Below are positions 63,290-64,000 of a DNA stretch of 64,000 nt, one piece after another (within the stretch, counting starts at the first letter, position 1; the number at the start of each line of letters is the position of its first letter). The notes below the pieces were generated by a model. It was given only the letters and a program-made list of their open reading frames with translations. It was not told where the DNA came from and did not search any database. Origin of the DNA: Chitinophagales bacterium (GTDB taxonomy: Bacteria; Bacteroidota; Bacteroidia; Chitinophagales; UBA10324). The stretch spans positions 271,001 through 335,000 of the forward strand of contig JACDDS010000001.1 in assembly GCA_013816805.1 (NCBI GenBank), written 5' to 3'. A program made the translations under genes and the position numbers.

Positions 63290-64000
63290 ATGAAGCTGAA
63301 AATTTTTTGTTCCCTATTAATCCTTAATGTCACGGTACACAAAACTGCTTACTGTCAGCAGCAGCCTTATCATCCTCTGCGAATCACAAATGCTATTACG
63401 CTGGATGGAAAATTAGATGACCCCGCCTGGAATCGCGCTGATGTGGAAAATGATTTCATGCAGACAGATCCAAACCCCGGTGCAGATCCCTCTGAAAAAA
63501 CCGAAATGCGTATCTTGTATAATGATGAATACATGTATGTGGGTTTCCGTTGCTATGAAAGTGAGCCCGACAAAATCATCCGGTTAGGATTGGAGCGGGA
63601 TTTTTCTCTGGGAAGTGATGATGGAACTTCCTTTCTTATAGATACTTACCACGATAAAAGTTCGGCAGTGGTTTTTGCTACTAATACACTAGATGCAAGA
63701 TGGGATACACAAATTTCCAATGATGCCCTTACCGAAAATGATTCCTATAACACTTTCTGGGATGTCGCTTCACATATTGATTCACTGGGTTATACGACTG
63801 TATACCGGATTCCTTTTTCATCGTTGCGGTTTGAATCAGCATCAATTGTAACCATGGGCTTTCGTGTAGCCCGCTATGTAAAGCGTAAAAGCGAATTAAC
63901 CACTTTTCCAAAGCTTGATCCTAAAACTCAAAATGGATGGATCAATGTTTCCTATGCAAGGGATATGGTGTTATATAACCTGAAAAGCAGGAAGCCATTC
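63290..64000 (+). CDS. CBM9-like/DUF5916 family protein, N-terminal part
   Basis: Open from the ATG at 63290 to the window end (237 codons, no stop). The signal peptide ends around KTAYCQQ. Residues 30-215 match the carbohydrate-binding module 9-like domain at the front of DUF5916 proteins: ITLDGKLDDPAWNRADV, EKTEMRILYNDEYMYVGFRC, DDGTSFLIDTYHDKSSAVVF, TTVYRIPFSSLRFES. The rest would be an outer-membrane beta-barrel-like part outside the window. The function of DUF5916 is unknown. A TTG at 63254 and TATCTTC at 63278 could be its promoter. Confidence 0.82.
   Translation, partial: MKLKIFCSLLILNVTVHKTAYCQQQPYHPLRITNAITLDGKLDDPAWNRADVENDFMQTDPNPGADPSEKTEMRILYNDEYMYVGFRCYESEPDKIIRLGLERDFSLGSDDGTSFLIDTYHDKSSAVVFATNTLDARWDTQISNDALTENDSYNTFWDVASHIDSLGYTTVYRIPFSSLRFESASIVTMGFRVARYVKRKSELTTFPKLDPKTQNGWINVSYARDMVLYNLKSRKPF

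Overview
The window comes from a member of the Bacteroidota, probably a free-living Chitinophagales/Sphingobacteriales-like organism. The evidence is many secreted proteins with type IX secretion (T9SS) C-terminal sorting domains (YPNPF...SVxK), -7 promoter elements of the TAnnTTTG type, a BamA/OmpH/PorG/UppS operon typical of the phylum, and a short CarB without the regulatory MGS domain. No tRNA, rRNA, CRISPR array, transposase or prophage gene was seen.

Layout. 0-9.5 kb: end of a PstS-like binding protein and a TPR protein, then ornithine aminotransferase, cytidine deaminase, a saccharopine dehydrogenase-like enzyme, a dienelactone hydrolase-like protein, a secreted ScyD/ScyE-like protein and a glycosyltransferase. 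9.5-25 kb: a dense minus-strand housekeeping block with murI, two ompH, bamA, uppS, porG, nadK, an extra Omp85-like protein, CBS protein, alpha/beta hydrolase, CvpA, YqeY, DUF4834 and carB. 25-34 kb: TlpA-like thioredoxin, DUF6029/Omp28/Rieske cluster, a broken DUF2071 gene, a small lipoprotein, feoAB and a vanadium haloperoxidase/PAP2-like lipoprotein.

34-63 kb is the distinctive part. It holds four paralogous modules. In each, a sensor histidine kinase (periplasmic two-component propeller repeats, Y_Y_Y domain, one membrane helix, HisKA_3/HATPase) and its LuxR-type response regulator run rightwards, while an operon of T9SS cargo genes runs leftwards from the same intergenic region. The cargo operons share a promoter-like signature (TATTGACA, 17-18 nt, GAYCTTTR). 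Next to its -35-like box each region carries its own pair of repeated or dyad sites, which could be module-specific operators. The haloperoxidase at 32.7-34.1 kb shares both the promoter and the dyad of module 1, so it is a candidate member of that regulon. An unlisted gene inside the module 3 cargo operon (53458-53676, minus) encodes a GG-leader, Cys/Thr-rich RiPP (lanthipeptide-like) precursor interrupted by an in-frame stop.

The modules are decaying and recombining. One kinase has a 2-nt frameshift and another has lost its middle (about 700 codons). Three cargo genes carry 1-nt frameshifts, an orphan sorting-domain fragment marks a 3'-end exchange, one cargo gene is a fusion of two families, and one response regulator has a 14-residue duplicated segment. 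A palindromic repeat is inserted at the starts of the second kinase and of its regulator without closing the reading frame. The housekeeping block shows no such lesions. After module 4 the window ends inside a CBM9-like/DUF5916 gene.
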